Shown piece after piece: positions 36,007-44,778 of a stretch of 64,000 nucleotides of DNA. Position numbers and translations under genes: made by a program. A model generated the notes under the pieces. That model had not been told where the DNA came from and did not search any database. It worked only from the letters and a program-made list of their open reading frames with translations. The number at the start of each line of letters is the position of its first letter. Positions within the stretch are counted from its first letter, which is position 1. Source of the DNA: Pseudorhizobium tarimense (lineage in GTDB: Bacteria > Pseudomonadota > Alphaproteobacteria > Rhizobiales > Rhizobiaceae); contig NZ_JALJRA010000003.1 of the NCBI RefSeq assembly GCF_022968135.1, forward strand, positions 186,001-250,000, read 5' to 3'.

Positions 36007-37260
36007 TTAGGCCGGGCGGATGAGCATGTGCTTCTTCTTGCCGAGAGACAGCTTGACAACACCGTCGGCGGTGACTTCGCCTGCCCCGACAGTCATCCGC
36101 TCGTCGGATACGGCTGCGTCGTTGATCCTGACTGCGCCGCCTTGAACATGCCGCCGCGCTTCACCGTTCGAAGCAGCGAGGCCAGCGCGAACGATGAGCG
36201 CCAGAAGGCCGATCCCGGCTTCCAGTTCGGCGGCCGGCACCTGGACCGACGGCAGGTTGTCGGCAAGCGCACCCTCTTCGAAGGTCTTGCGCGCTGTCTC
36301 GGCAGCCTCTTCGGCAGCCGCGCGCCCGTGCAACATTGCCGTCACTTCGGTGGCGAGAATCTTCTTCACCTCATTGATCTCCGAGCCACCGAGCGCCGAC
36401 AGGCGCGCGATCTCGTCCATCGGCAACGTGGTATAGAGCTTCAGGAAGCGCGAGACGTCGGCATCCTCGGTGTTGCGCCAGTACTGCCAGAAGTCATAGG
36501 CCGACAGCATATCCGGATTGAGCCAGACGGCACCATTCGCCGATTTGCCCATCTTGGCGCCCGACGAGGTAGTCAAGAGCGGGGAGGTCAGCGCATAGAG
36601 CTGCGGCGTCCCCATCCGGTGACCAAGATCGATGCCGTTGATGATGTTGCCCCACTGGTCGGAGCCGCCCATCTGCAGCCGCACGTCATAGCGCTTGTTG
36701 AGCTCGACGAAGTCATAGGCCTGGAGGATCATGTAGTTGAATTCCAGGAAGGACAGTGACTGCTCCCGATCAAGGCGCGTCTTGACGCTCTCGAAGGACA
36801 GCATGCGGTTGACCGAGAAATGCCGGCCAACGTCGCGCAGGAACTCGAGGTAGTTCAGGCCGCGCAGCCAGTCGGCGTTGTTGATCATCAGCGCGTCCGT
36901 CGGTCCATCGCCGTAGTTCAGGTAGCTGGAGAAAACGCGCTTGATCGAAGCGATGTTGCTCTCGATCGTGTCGAGTGTCATCAGCTGCCGCGCCTCGTCC
37001 TTGAAGGACGGGTCACCGACCATACCAGTGCCGCCGCCCATCAGGGAAATCGGGCGGTGACCGGTCTTCTGCATCCAGTGCAACATCATGATCTGGATCA
37101 GGCTGCCCGCATGCAGGCTGGGTGCTGTGGGGTCATAGCCGATATAGCCGCTCACGGTTTCCTTGGCGAACAGTTCGTCGAGACCTGCCTCATCGGAGAT
37201 CTGGTGAATGAAGCCACGCTCGTCGAGCGTGCGAAGGAAAGCGGACTTGAACCTGGACAT
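36007..37260 (-). CDS. tyrS: Tyrosine--tRNA ligase
   Basis: Class I synthetase that charges tRNA-Tyr; 417 residues. Signature elements are [13 protein letters not shown] (the HIGH-equivalent), the tyrosine-binding [18 protein letters not shown] region, the KMSKS-equivalent [13 protein letters not shown], and a C-terminal S4 RNA-binding domain (from about residue 345, with [15 protein letters not shown]). The ATG at 37260 ([17 protein letters not shown]) matches the usual start; an upstream ATG adds an unconserved tail. It is divergent from anmK, as seen in other rhizobia. Confidence 0.97.
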   Translation of the reverse strand: MSRFKSAFLRTLDERGFIHQISDEAGLDELFAKETVSGYIGYDPTAPSLHAGSLIQIMMLHWMQKTGHRPISLMGGGTGMVGDPSFKDEARQLMTLDTIESNIASIKRVFSSYLNYGDGPTDALMINNADWLRGLNYLEFLRDVGRHFSVNRMLSFESVKTRLDREQSLSFLEFNYMILQAYDFVELNKRYDVRLQMGGSDQWGNIINGIDLGHRMGTPQLYALTSPLLTTSSGAKMGKSANGAVWLNPDMLSAYDFWQYWRNTEDADVSRFLKLYTTLPMDEIARLSALGGSEINEVKKILATEVTAMLHGRAAAEEAAETARKTFEEGALADNLPSVQVPAAELEAGIGLLALIVRAGLAASNGEARRHVQGGAVRINDAAVSDERMTVGAGEVTADGVVKLSLGKKKHMLIRPA

Positions 37261-37353
37261 GAATGATCTCTGGAGAGGGATTTTCTGGTACGGGCGGGCG
37301 TCTAGCACTGTTTGTGCGCATAATCACTTCAAAATTGATTCTGGGCGTCATCA

Positions 37354-38484
37354 ATGGATGGAATGAAAACGGCAATTGGCCTGATGAGCGGGACCTCGAT
37401 GGACGGCATCGACGTTGCTCTGCTGAAGACGGACGGCGAGCAGCGGGTCGAGCGGGGAGCCTTTCTCGGGGTCCGCTACGAGCCCGCGTTCCGCCAGATG
37501 CTAAAGCTGGCGCTGGAAGACGCGAAAGAGGTTGGCGAGCGCAGTCAGAGGCCGGGACAGCTGCGCGAGATCGAGGCGGAGCTGACGCGCCGGCACGCCG
37601 ATGCTGTCTCGCAGTTCCTCCACCAGAATGGCCTGAAGCCCTCCGATATCGATGTCATCGGCTTTCACGGACAGACGGTACTGCACCGTCCCGATCGGGC
37701 GCTGACGGTTCAGCTGGGAAGCGGGCAGCTGCTTGCAGATTTGACTGGCGCTCCGGTGGTCTATGACATGCGCGCGAATGACATGGTTCATGGCGGGCAG
37801 GGCGCGCCTCTGGTTCCGGCCTATCACGCGGCTCTGGCGGAAAACCTTCCGCTTCAGGAGCGGCCGGTATGCTTCGTCAACATCGGCGGCATCTCCAATC
37901 TCACTTTCGTCGGCCTCGACGGATCGATCATCGCCTTCGACAGCGGGCCTGGCAACACGCTGATCGACCAGTGGGTGGAAGCGCATGCAGGCGTTCCGTT
38001 TGACCAGGGAGGAATGATCGCCTCTGAAGGACGGGTCGTTTCGGCTTTGGCGGAAGGGTATCTCTCCAGCTCGTTCTTCACCGCGTCCCAACGACGTTCG
38101 CTCGACCGCAACGATTTCCTTCCACCGAAGGGCGATGATGCGGAGCTGGCGGATGGTGCCCGCACCTTGGCGTATGTGGCGGCCGCCTCCATCATCCGCT
38201 CTGCGGAGCATCTGCCGCAGCAACCGGCGCTTTACGTCATTTGCGGCGGTGGCCGTCTCAACAGCGTCCTGATGCGTGATCTGTCTGCGCTCGCGGCGGC
38301 GCAGGGGTCACGCGTCGCTTGCGCCGAGGAGGCAGGTCTGGACGGCGACGCGATGGAGGCTGAAGCCTGGGCCTATCTCGCCGCGCGCTCGCTTAAACAT
38401 CTTCCGCTCACCTTTCCGGGCACCACTGGGGTGCGGCAGCCGGTTACGGGCGGTGTGCTCCGTTATCCACATAAGAAGGAATGA
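37354..38484 (+). CDS. anmK: Anhydro-N-acetylmuramic acid kinase
   Basis: AnmK phosphorylates and opens 1,6-anhydro-MurNAc, the first step of peptidoglycan sugar recycling. The 376-residue product has the hallmark [16 protein letters not shown] start, the [10 protein letters not shown] block, the [14 protein letters not shown] phosphate motif and [13 protein letters not shown]. An in-frame ATG nine bases later (37363) is an equally good start. Divergent from tyrS. Confidence 0.95.
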   Translation: MDGMKTAIGLMSGTSMDGIDVALLKTDGEQRVERGAFLGVRYEPAFRQMLKLALEDAKEVGERSQRPGQLREIEAELTRRHADAVSQFLHQNGLKPSDIDVIGFHGQTVLHRPDRALTVQLGSGQLLADLTGAPVVYDMRANDMVHGGQGAPLVPAYHAALAENLPLQERPVCFVNIGGISNLTFVGLDGSIIAFDSGPGNTLIDQWVEAHAGVPFDQGGMIASEGRVVSALAEGYLSSSFFTASQRRSLDRNDFLPPKGDDAELADGARTLAYVAAASIIRSAEHLPQQPALYVICGGGRLNSVLMRDLSALAAAQGSRVACAEEAGLDGDAMEAEAWAYLAARSLKHLPLTFPGTTGVRQPVTGGVLRYPHKKE

Positions 38485-38590
38485 TCTGCAGCTGGTGTTT
38501 TTGGTCTTAACCTTTGGTTGGGGCAGGGGATATAGATCATGTGGTAGCGCAATCAAGGGAGAAGCCTGCAGCTGACTGCAGGCGCGGACG

Positions 38591-39769
38591 ATGAACGGCA
38601 CCAATTTCTTCCTCGGGATGAACTTCCTGATTGCCTTGTCCTTCTGCGTCGTCTTCCTTGTCGTCTCGACCCGTAGCCGATCAAAGTCCGCAGTTCGCTG
38701 GATCGCTGCTGGCTTTGCGGTGGCTTCATTCTCGACGCTTTGCGAGCTTGCCGTTGCGCATACGGATTGGGTGCGGTTCTCGGCGATCGCGGCATTTGTG
38801 AGCGTTCTTGGTGGACTCCAACTGCTGCGCATCGGCATCGCGCGACTTTACGAGGATCGGATCAGTCTGCCGGATCAGGTCATGTTTTTCCTGTTCTGGG
38901 TGATCGTCGATCTCTTGATTTATGATCTTCCGCGCGGGACGCTCCTCCACTCCTTTGCGTATCAGACGCCCTTCGCCATCCTAGGCTTCAACGGTGCGCG
39001 CTCTGTGATGCGCAGCAAACGCCGGCTTCCCGTGGATTACGCCCTTTGCCTGCTCCTCACATTCACCGGGCTGCATTTTCTCGGCAAGGCTTGGCTCGCC
39101 GCTGCCGTTGGCGCAGGTACAACGGCGAAAGACTACATTCACACCAACTATGCCGTCATCTCCCAAAGCGCGACCGGGATCATGGTGGTAACAGTGGGCC
39201 TGATGCTCCTGGCTGTGCTGGTTCTGGAGATCATGGCGGACGAGCGCAGCAAATCGGAGACGGATCTGCTGTCGGCGCTTCTCAACCGACGAGGCTTCGA
39301 GCAGCAGCTTGTCCGCTGCATTGGTCGCCATCACCAGGGATCGCACACGCTGATCATGTGCGATCTGGACCACTTCAAGAGCATCAACGATACCTACGGC
39401 CACTATTGCGGCGACCGGGTCATCGAAGCCTTTGGCCAACTGCTGACGGAGCAGGCGCCGAAAGGTGCCGTCGTCGGGCGTTTGGGTGGGGAAGAGTTCG
39501 GCCTCTTCCTGCCGCGCATGAGCTTAGAAGCTGCGATCCCGCTGGCGAACGCAATTCGCACAATGATGGCAACCTTGGCGGTGCCGGGGCTGCCGCGGGA
39601 GTTCCGTGCCAATGCAAGTTTCGGGGTTGCGCCCTGGAATGACCGGTCGACGCTTCAACAGAACATGCAGCAGGCGGATGCCGCCCTCTATGAAGCCAAA
39701 AAAGCCGGGCGCAACTGCGTCAGATGGGTGGTGCGAGAGCCGATAGAGGCTTCCGTCGCCGCGCAGTAG
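38591..39769 (+). CDS. Membrane diguanylate cyclase (GGDEF domain)
   Basis: A 392-residue protein with about six to seven membrane helices in the first 220 residues, followed by a GGDEF domain whose active site reads RLGGEEFGLFLP. The substrate-binding CDLDHFKSINDTYGHYCGDRVI block is intact, so c-di-GMP synthesis is likely. The RxxD inhibitory site is not evident five residues before the GGEEF. The membrane region senses an unknown signal. No EAL domain. It has no clear operon partner. Confidence 0.92.
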   Translation: MNGTNFFLGMNFLIALSFCVVFLVVSTRSRSKSAVRWIAAGFAVASFSTLCELAVAHTDWVRFSAIAAFVSVLGGLQLLRIGIARLYEDRISLPDQVMFFLFWVIVDLLIYDLPRGTLLHSFAYQTPFAILGFNGARSVMRSKRRLPVDYALCLLLTFTGLHFLGKAWLAAAVGAGTTAKDYIHTNYAVISQSATGIMVVTVGLMLLAVLVLEIMADERSKSETDLLSALLNRRGFEQQLVRCIGRHHQGSHTLIMCDLDHFKSINDTYGHYCGDRVIEAFGQLLTEQAPKGAVVGRLGGEEFGLFLPRMSLEAAIPLANAIRTMMATLAVPGLPREFRANASFGVAPWNDRSTLQQNMQQADAALYEAKKAGRNCVRWVVREPIEASVAAQ

Positions 39770-39808
39770 CGCAGCGACGGAGATAGGCGTTATAGAGCAC
39801 GAACCAAA

Positions 39809-40486
39809 TCAGCGGATGCGCTTGGCGGCCGGCTCTGGCACGAGTTCGCCTTCCAAGCGACGGTCCAGATAGTCCTCACACTGCGCCATCAGGTTATCAA
39901 CCTGACCGTTGAAGAAATGGTTCGCCCCTTCGACGGTACGATGGGTGATGAGAATGCCCTTCTGGGTCTTGAGCTTCTCGACGAGCCCAACCACGTCCTT
40001 CTCCGGAGCGACCTTGTCCGCATTGCCATGAATGATAAGGCCGGAGGACGGGCAGGGCGCAAGGAAGGAAAAGTCATAGGTGTTTGGCTGCGGAGCGATC
40101 GACATGAAGCCTTCGATCTCCGGACGGCGCATGAGAAGCTGCATTCCGATCCAGGCACCGAACGAGTAGCCGGCCACCCAACAGTTCTTTGAATCGGGAT
40201 GCAGGCTCTGCACCCAGTCGAGCGCCGAGGCCGCGTCTGACAGCTCACCGGCACCATGGTCGAATTCGCCCTGGCTGCGGCCGATGCCACGGAAGTTGAA
40301 GCGCAGCGTCGTGAAGCCGCGCTTCTGGAACATGTAGAAGAGCTGGTAGACGATCTGGTTGTTCATTGTGCCGCCGAACTGCGGGTGCGGATGCAGGATG
40401 ATGGCGATCGGCGCGCTCTTTTCCTTGGAGGGCTGGTAGCGGCCTTCGAGGCGGCCGGCAGGGCCGTTGAAGATGACTTCGGGCAT
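39809..40486 (-). CDS. Alpha/beta hydrolase
   Basis: A 225-residue alpha/beta hydrolase of the COG2945 type: PIAIILHPHPQFGGTMNN near the start, the FRGIGRSQGEFDHG loop, the nucleophile elbow VAGYSFGAWIGMQ, an Asp in IHGNADKVAPEKDV and a catalytic His in VEGANHFFNG. It may be an esterase; substrate unknown. In many rhizobia this gene lies directly upstream of the suf operon, and here it is divergent from it. The ATG at 40486 (MPEVIFNGPAG) is chosen for fit; an upstream ATG at 40528 is less likely. Confidence 0.88.
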   Translation of the reverse strand: MPEVIFNGPAGRLEGRYQPSKEKSAPIAIILHPHPQFGGTMNNQIVYQLFYMFQKRGFTTLRFNFRGIGRSQGEFDHGAGELSDAASALDWVQSLHPDSKNCWVAGYSFGAWIGMQLLMRRPEIEGFMSIAPQPNTYDFSFLAPCPSSGLIIHGNADKVAPEKDVVGLVEKLKTQKGILITHRTVEGANHFFNGQVDNLMAQCEDYLDRRLEGELVPEPAAKRIR

Positions 40487-40536
40487 CGGTACTCCGGTCA
40501 CGGGTTCAGGTCGTACCCTGAGCGCCAAGTAGAGAC

Positions 40537-40565
40537 TTGACGAAGCTTGTCAGCTTTTTTAAAAC
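40537..40565 (+). promoter_or_regulatory. Putative suf operon promoter with overlapping RirA-type (IRO) box
   Basis: TTGACG at 40537-40542 and TAAAAC at 40560-40565 are separated by 17 bases, a good sigma70-like promoter. TGACGAAGCTTGTCA at 40538-40552 is a TGA-N9-TCA near-palindrome, the form of the iron-responsive operator bound by RirA in Rhizobium. It covers the -35 element and spacer, so a repressor would block transcription. RirA regulation of suf genes is established in rhizobia; its action here is inferred. Confidence 0.65.
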
Positions 40566-40569
40566 TCAG

Positions 40570-40586
40570 TTTAGAACCATTCGAAA
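40570..40586 (+). promoter_or_regulatory. ICE-like palindrome, putative Irr site
   Basis: TTTAGAA-CCA-TTCGAAA at 40570-40586 is a 17-base inverted repeat with one mismatch. It resembles the iron control element recognised by Irr in rhizobia (TTTAGAA-N3-TTCTAAA type). It lies at the predicted transcription start of the suf operon, a position that suits repression in low iron. Confidence 0.55.
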
Positions 40587-40714
40587 CTTCGGGGCCGCCC
40601 AGCGGCCCAGCTGACGTCTCATAAGGCAAGGCTGTTCAAAATTTCAAGGAAAATGCGGCTGCTCCGGCACTGCATGGACTAGTCGGGTATCTAGAAAGGA
40701 AAGCAGGTGGGACA

Positions 40715-41881
40715 ATGGCGTTCGCACGCGTCTATATGGATTGGAACGCAACGGCTCCGCTTTCCGACGCTGCTCGCCGTGCCATGCTCGATGCTCTGGC
40801 GCTTTCCGGTAATGCATCCTCCGTCCATTCGGAAGGTCGTGCGGCTCGCGCTGCCGTGGAAAAGGCCCGCCGGCAGGTGGCGGCGCTCGTCGGTGCCGAA
40901 CCCGCCAGTGTGATCTTCACCAGCGGCGCAACCGAGGCAGCCAACCAGGTGCTGACGCCGGATTTCCGCATGGGACGCTCGCTGCTTTCGATCGGCAGGC
41001 TCTACGTCTCCGCGATCGAACATCCGGCCGTCAGAGAAGGCGGACGCTTTCCGGCGGAGCGGGTGACGGAGCTGCCTGTCACGAGGGCCGGGGTGCTGGA
41101 CCTTGAGTCGCTCGAGGCCGCACTCGAAAGCCATGAGCTAGCGTCCGGGATAGCTATGGTGGCGCTGATGCTGGTCAACAACGAGACCGGCATCGTTCAG
41201 CCCGTTGCGGAGGCCGCGCGGCTTGTGCACCAGCACGGCGGACTTCTTGTCGTCGATGCAGTCCAGGCCGCAGGGCGTATGCCGATTGATATCGCCGCGA
41301 TCGATGCGGATTTCATCATCCTGTCCTCCCACAAGATTGGCGGACCGAAGGGTGTCGGCGCCTTGATCGCGCGTGGCGAGGCGCTGATGCCGTCGCCGCT
41401 GATTCGCGGCGGCGGCCAGGAGAAAGGTCACCGATCGGGGACAGAGAATATCCACGGGATCATTGGCTTCGGTGCTGCGGCTGAAGTAGCGCTTGAAGGA
41501 CTGGTGGAGCACCAGGCGCACGTATCCGAACTGCGGGACCAACTGGAAGTGGGGGTGCTTAAAGCTGCCCCGGACGTCATCATTCATGGGCGCGACGTCG
41601 AGCGGGTAGGCAACACCTGCTTCTTTACGTTGCCGGGCCTCAAGTCGGAGACCGGTCAGATTGCCTTCGATCTGGAAGGGATCGCGCTTTCCGCAGGCTC
41701 TGCCTGCTCCTCCGGCAAGGTCGGCCAGAGTCACGTATTGACCGCTATGGGCTTCGATCCGGAGGTCGGCGGCCTTCGCATCTCGATCGGTCGGACCACC
41801 ACGCAAGAGGACGTGTCTGCGGCCATCGCGGCGTTCAAGAAGATCTTCGGCCGGCGTCTTCCGCCGGGTGAGGCCGCGTAG
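40715..41881 (+). CDS. Cysteine desulfurase (NifS/IscS-type)
   Basis: A 388-residue PLP enzyme of the IscS/NifS type that removes sulfur from cysteine. The PLP lysine lies in [17 protein letters not shown] and the active cysteine in [15 protein letters not shown], the group I loop. It begins [18 protein letters not shown]. It is the first gene of the suf operon and is distinct from the SufS-type desulfurase further downstream, so the operon encodes two desulfurases. Why both are needed is unclear; rhizobia keep this pair. The upstream iron-control sites should govern it. Confidence 0.93.
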   Translation: MAFARVYMDWNATAPLSDAARRAMLDALALSGNASSVHSEGRAARAAVEKARRQVAALVGAEPASVIFTSGATEAANQVLTPDFRMGRSLLSIGRLYVSAIEHPAVREGGRFPAERVTELPVTRAGVLDLESLEAALESHELASGIAMVALMLVNNETGIVQPVAEAARLVHQHGGLLVVDAVQAAGRMPIDIAAIDADFIILSSHKIGGPKGVGALIARGEALMPSPLIRGGGQEKGHRSGTENIHGIIGFGAAAEVALEGLVEHQAHVSELRDQLEVGVLKAAPDVIIHGRDVERVGNTCFFTLPGLKSETGQIAFDLEGIALSAGSACSSGKVGQSHVLTAMGFDPEVGGLRISIGRTTTQEDVSAAIAAFKKIFGRRLPPGEAA

Positions 41882-41882
41882 A

Positions 41883-41921
41883 CGGCAAGAAACTTGCGGA
41901 AAGGCAACTTTCCGCTTGCCG
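41883..41921 (+). other. Structured intercistronic hairpin between the desulfurase and sufB
   Basis: GCGGAAAG at 41896-41903 and CTTTCCGC at 41908-41915 form a perfect eight-base stem with a GCAA tetraloop. An alternative outer stem pairs CGGCAAG (41883-41889) with CTTGCCG (41915-41921), sharing one base. It starts two bases after the desulfurase stop and about 100 bases before sufB. It has no T-run, so it may stabilise or process the mRNA rather than terminate it. Confidence 0.5.
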
Positions 41922-42023
41922 GGAGGTGTGAAACCCGCCTTTTGGCGACTACATAGGGGCGGTAATTCCCGTCCGAGCAAAGAGGTGCCGGCTTGGCTGC
42001 CGGCTGAGAGTTGGAGAACGCGC

Positions 42024-43493
42024 ATGCCTGCCGTCCAGGAAACGATTGATCAGGTCCGAGGGATCGACATCGATCAGTACAAGTATGGCTTCGAAACCAT
42101 CATCGAAGTCGACAAGGCTCCAAAGGGGCTTTCGGAAGACATCATCCGCTTCATTTCGGCCAAGAAGCAGGAGCCGGATTGGATGCTGGAATGGCGCCTG
42201 GACGCGTATCGCCGCTGGCTGACCATGGAAGAGCCCACCTGGGCGCGTGTCGACTACCCGAAGATCGACTTCAACGACATCTACTACTACGCGGCGCCGA
42301 AGAACGTGACGGGTCCGACGTCCCTGGACGAGGTCGATCCTGAGCTTCTGAAGACCTATGAAAAGCTCGGCATTCCGCTTCGCGAGCAGGAAATTCTGGC
42401 GGGCGTGAAGACGTCCAAGGTTGCCGTCGATGCCGTCTTCGACTCGGTATCGGTCGTCACGACCTTCAAGAAGGAGCTCCAGAAGGCCGGCGTGATATTC
42501 ATGTCGATCTCCGAGGCCATCCGCGAGCATCCGGATCTGATCAAGAAGTATCTCGGCTCGGTCGTTCCGACCACCGATAACTATTATGCGACGCTCAATG
42601 CCGCAGTCTTCACCGACGGCTCCTTCGTCTTCGTACCGAAGGGCGTCCGCTGCCCGATGGAACTGTCGACCTACTTCCGCATCAACGAGAAGAACACCGG
42701 CCAGTTCGAGCGCACGTTGATCATCGCTGAAGAAGGCGCCTACGTCTCTTATCTCGAAGGCTGCACGGCGCCGCAGCGCGACGAGAACCAATTGCACGCC
42801 GCTGTGGTCGAACTCGTCGCTCTCGACGACGCCGAGATCAAGTACTCCACCGTGCAGAACTGGTTCCCCGGTGATGCACAGGGCAAGGGCGGCATCTACA
42901 ACTTCGTCACCAAGCGTGGCGATTGCCGTGGTCATCGGTCGAAGATCTCCTGGACGCAGGTCGAGACCGGTTCGGCGATCACCTGGAAGTATCCGAGTTG
43001 CATTCTCCGCGGCGACGACAGCCGCGGCGAGTTCTACTCGATCGCCGTCTCGAACGGCCACCAGCAGATCGACTCGGGTACCAAGATGATCCACCTCGGC
43101 AAGAACACGTCGAGCCGCATCATCTCGAAGGGGATCTCAGCGGGCAGGTCGCAGAACACCTATCGGGGGCAGGTCTCGATCCATCGTCGGGCAGAGAACG
43201 CGCGCAACTTCACCAATTGCGATTCGCTTCTCATTGGCGACAAGTGCGGCGCGCACACCGTCCCTTACATCGAGGTGAAAAACGCGTCGGGTCAGGTGGA
43301 GCACGAGGCGACCACGTCGAAGATTTCCGAGGACCAGAAGTTCTACGTCATGCAGCGCGGCATCCCGGAAGAGGAAGCAATCGCGTTGATCGTCAACGGC
43401 TTCGTCAAGGACGTCATCCAGGAACTGCCGATGGAGTTCGCCGTCGAAGCTCAGAAGCTGATCGGCATTTCGCTTGAAGGGAGTGTGGGATAG
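42024..43493 (+). CDS. sufB: Fe-S cluster assembly protein SufB
   Basis: A 489-residue SufB, the scaffold subunit of the SufBC2D complex that builds Fe-S clusters. It has the long N-terminal region ([20 protein letters not shown]), the [18 protein letters not shown] segment, the [17 protein letters not shown] block with conserved Cys, and the C-terminal beta-helix with [20 protein letters not shown]. The ATG at 42024 ([10 protein letters not shown]) is preceded by TTGGAG; a longer reading from 41868 runs back into the hairpin. Its link to sufC is broken by a GIY-YIG element. Confidence 0.97.
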   Translation: MPAVQETIDQVRGIDIDQYKYGFETIIEVDKAPKGLSEDIIRFISAKKQEPDWMLEWRLDAYRRWLTMEEPTWARVDYPKIDFNDIYYYAAPKNVTGPTSLDEVDPELLKTYEKLGIPLREQEILAGVKTSKVAVDAVFDSVSVVTTFKKELQKAGVIFMSISEAIREHPDLIKKYLGSVVPTTDNYYATLNAAVFTDGSFVFVPKGVRCPMELSTYFRINEKNTGQFERTLIIAEEGAYVSYLEGCTAPQRDENQLHAAVVELVALDDAEIKYSTVQNWFPGDAQGKGGIYNFVTKRGDCRGHRSKISWTQVETGSAITWKYPSCILRGDDSRGEFYSIAVSNGHQQIDSGTKMIHLGKNTSSRIISKGISAGRSQNTYRGQVSIHRRAENARNFTNCDSLLIGDKCGAHTVPYIEVKNASGQVEHEATTSKISEDQKFYVMQRGIPEEEAIALIVNGFVKDVIQELPMEFAVEAQKLIGISLEGSVG

Positions 43494-43504
43494 GACGATT
43501 CACA

Positions 43505-43534
43505 CCGTCGTCCTCGGGCTTGTCCCGAGGATCT
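43505..43534 (+). repeat. Left terminal repeat, REP-like hairpin
   Basis: TCCTCGGG at 43511-43518 and CCCGAGGA at 43524-43531 form a perfect eight-base stem with the loop CTTGT, inside a 30-base repeat. The same sequence, inverted, bounds the right side of the GIY-YIG gene. Palindromes of this CCTCGGGCTTG type are, from general knowledge, abundant in alphaproteobacterial genomes. Confidence 0.8.
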
Positions 43535-43552
43535 GCTGTCGCGGGATAGAGG

Positions 43553-43894
43553 ATGAGTGGCTTGGTCTACATGATGTCCGACAAACCGCGAGGAGTGATC
43601 TACACCAGTGTGACAAGTGACCTCCATGGTCGTGTATCGGAACATCGAGATGCGGTTCAGGAAGGATTTACCCAGAGGTACAAGGCGAAAAATCTGGTCT
43701 GGTTTGAACGCCACCCGAACATCGTCCTCGCAATACAGCGGGAAAAGTCTCTGAAGCGCTATCTGCGTGAATGGAAGATCAGGCTCATAGAAGGTTTGAA
43801 CCCGACCAGGGTCGATCTCTACGAGCGGATCAACGACATTGAGAATATGTATCGCCCGCATCCGAATATGGATGGGTGGAGCAACTACAACTGA
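43553..43894 (+). CDS. Small GIY-YIG nuclease-family protein
   Basis: A 113-residue protein of the short UPF0213/COG2827-like GIY-YIG family. Recognisable parts are VYMMSDKPRG and VIYTSVTSDLHGRVSEHR (Tyr6, Tyr17, Arg27, His31), the GFTQRYKAKNLVWFE middle, and REKSLKRYLREWK with Glu64 as a candidate metal ligand. The second motif reads YTS instead of the usual YIG, so catalysis may be weakened. It is the only gene in the hairpin-bounded element between sufB and sufC and probably acts on the repeats or on related palindromes; this is inferred. Confidence 0.85.
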   Translation: MSGLVYMMSDKPRGVIYTSVTSDLHGRVSEHRDAVQEGFTQRYKAKNLVWFERHPNIVLAIQREKSLKRYLREWKIRLIEGLNPTRVDLYERINDIENMYRPHPNMDGWSNYN

Positions 43895-43900
43895 CGGCTT

Positions 43901-43930
43901 AGATCCTCGGGACAAGCCCGAGGATGACGG
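43901..43930 (-). repeat. Right terminal repeat, REP-like hairpin, inverted relative to the left
   Basis: TCCTCGGG at 43904-43911 and CCCGAGGA at 43917-43924 form a perfect eight-base stem with the loop ACAAG. Read on the minus strand the 30 bases match the left repeat at all but one position. It begins six bases after the GIY-YIG stop and ends 72 bases before sufC. Confidence 0.8.
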
Positions 43931-44002
43931 AAATCGAACGGACCTCGCTGTCCAAAGGTCTATCGGGCGGCCCTTGAACCGCCTTATAAATGGGAAAACG
44001 AA

Positions 44003-44758
44003 ATGCTTGAGATCAAGAACCTGCACGCTCGCATCGCCGAAGACGGCACCGAGATCATCCGTGGCTTGAACCTGACGGTGAAGCCAGGTGAGGTTGCCGC
44101 CATCATGGGCCCGAACGGCTCCGGCAAATCGACGCTGTCCTACATCCTGTCGGGTCGCGAAGATTACGAGGTGACCGAGGGCGACATCCTTTACAACGGC
44201 GAGAGCATTCTTGAACTCGACCCGGCGGAGCGTGCTTCGAAGGGCATCTTCCTGGCGTTCCAGTATCCGGTCGAAATCCCTGGCGTGGCGACCATGCAGT
44301 TCCTGAAGATTGCGATGAACGAGCAGCGCAAGGCGCGCGGCGAGGAAGAGTTGACGACGCCGGACTTCATGCGCCGGGTCAAGGAAGCAGCGGGCGAACT
44401 GAAAATCGATCCTGCCATGCTGCGTCGCCCGCTCAACGTCGGCTTTTCCGGCGGGGAGAAGAAGCGCGCCGAGATCCTGCAGATGGCACTCCTCGAGCCG
44501 AAGCTCTGCATTCTCGACGAAACGGATTCCGGCCTTGACATCGACGCCTTGAAGATCGTCGCCGATGGCGTCAACGCACTGAAGTCGCCGGACCGCGCCG
44601 TCATCGTCATCACCCACTACCAGCGCCTGCTCGAATACATCGTGCCGGATAGCGTCCACGTTCTCTACAAGGGGCAGGTCATCCGGTCCGGCAGCAAGGA
44701 CCTGGCGCTCGAACTGGAAGCCAATGGCTACGCCGACATCATCGGGGAAGCAGCCTGA
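44003..44758 (+). CDS. sufC: Fe-S cluster assembly ATPase SufC
   Basis: A 251-residue ABC-type ATPase: Walker A GPNGSGKSTLSYI, the family signature FSGGEKKRAEILQMA and Walker B LCILDETDSGLDID. SufC forms the SufBC2D complex and powers cluster assembly. The ATG at 44003 is preceded by GGGAAAACGA. It lies 72 bases after the right repeat of the GIY-YIG element, so its translation start is intact but transcription from the suf promoter must cross two hairpins. It is followed 20 bases later by sufD. Confidence 0.97.
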   Translation: MLEIKNLHARIAEDGTEIIRGLNLTVKPGEVAAIMGPNGSGKSTLSYILSGREDYEVTEGDILYNGESILELDPAERASKGIFLAFQYPVEIPGVATMQFLKIAMNEQRKARGEEELTTPDFMRRVKEAAGELKIDPAMLRRPLNVGFSGGEKKRAEILQMALLEPKLCILDETDSGLDIDALKIVADGVNALKSPDRAVIVITHYQRLLEYIVPDSVHVLYKGQVIRSGSKDLALELEANGYADIIGEAA

Positions 44759-44778
44759 TTCCCGGGAAGGATGTGGAC

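Larger units (their letters stand above)
43505..43930 (+). mobile_element. GIY-YIG nuclease element bounded by hairpin inverted repeats, inserted between sufB and sufC
   Basis: A 426-base unit with the shape of a small mobile element: a 30-base left repeat (43505-43534), one gene for a GIY-YIG protein (43553-43894), and an inverted 30-base right repeat (43901-43930). The repeats match at 29 of 30 bases (G at 43510 against A at the paired position). It lies within the otherwise tight suf operon, starting 12 bases after the sufB stop. I see no obvious target-site duplication. It resembles the arrangement of REP palindromes flanking RAYT transposase genes, but with a GIY-YIG nuclease instead. 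Mobility is inferred from structure. Confidence 0.65.

Noticed and set aside
39752..39781. Eight-base stem overlapping the diguanylate cyclase stop codon as a terminator
   Set aside because: TCCGTCGC and GCGACGGA pair, but half the stem lies in the coding sequence and no T-run follows on either strand.
41949..43094. Open frame of 381 codons on the minus strand, antisense to sufB
   Set aside because: Same reason: SufB is unmistakable on the plus strand and this frame has a skewed composition typical of shadows.
43839..44069. Frame encoding a DPRDKPEDDG-type peptide across the right repeat
   Set aside because: This is a translation through the palindrome and into sufC; such peptides are common artefacts of these repeats in alphaproteobacteria.
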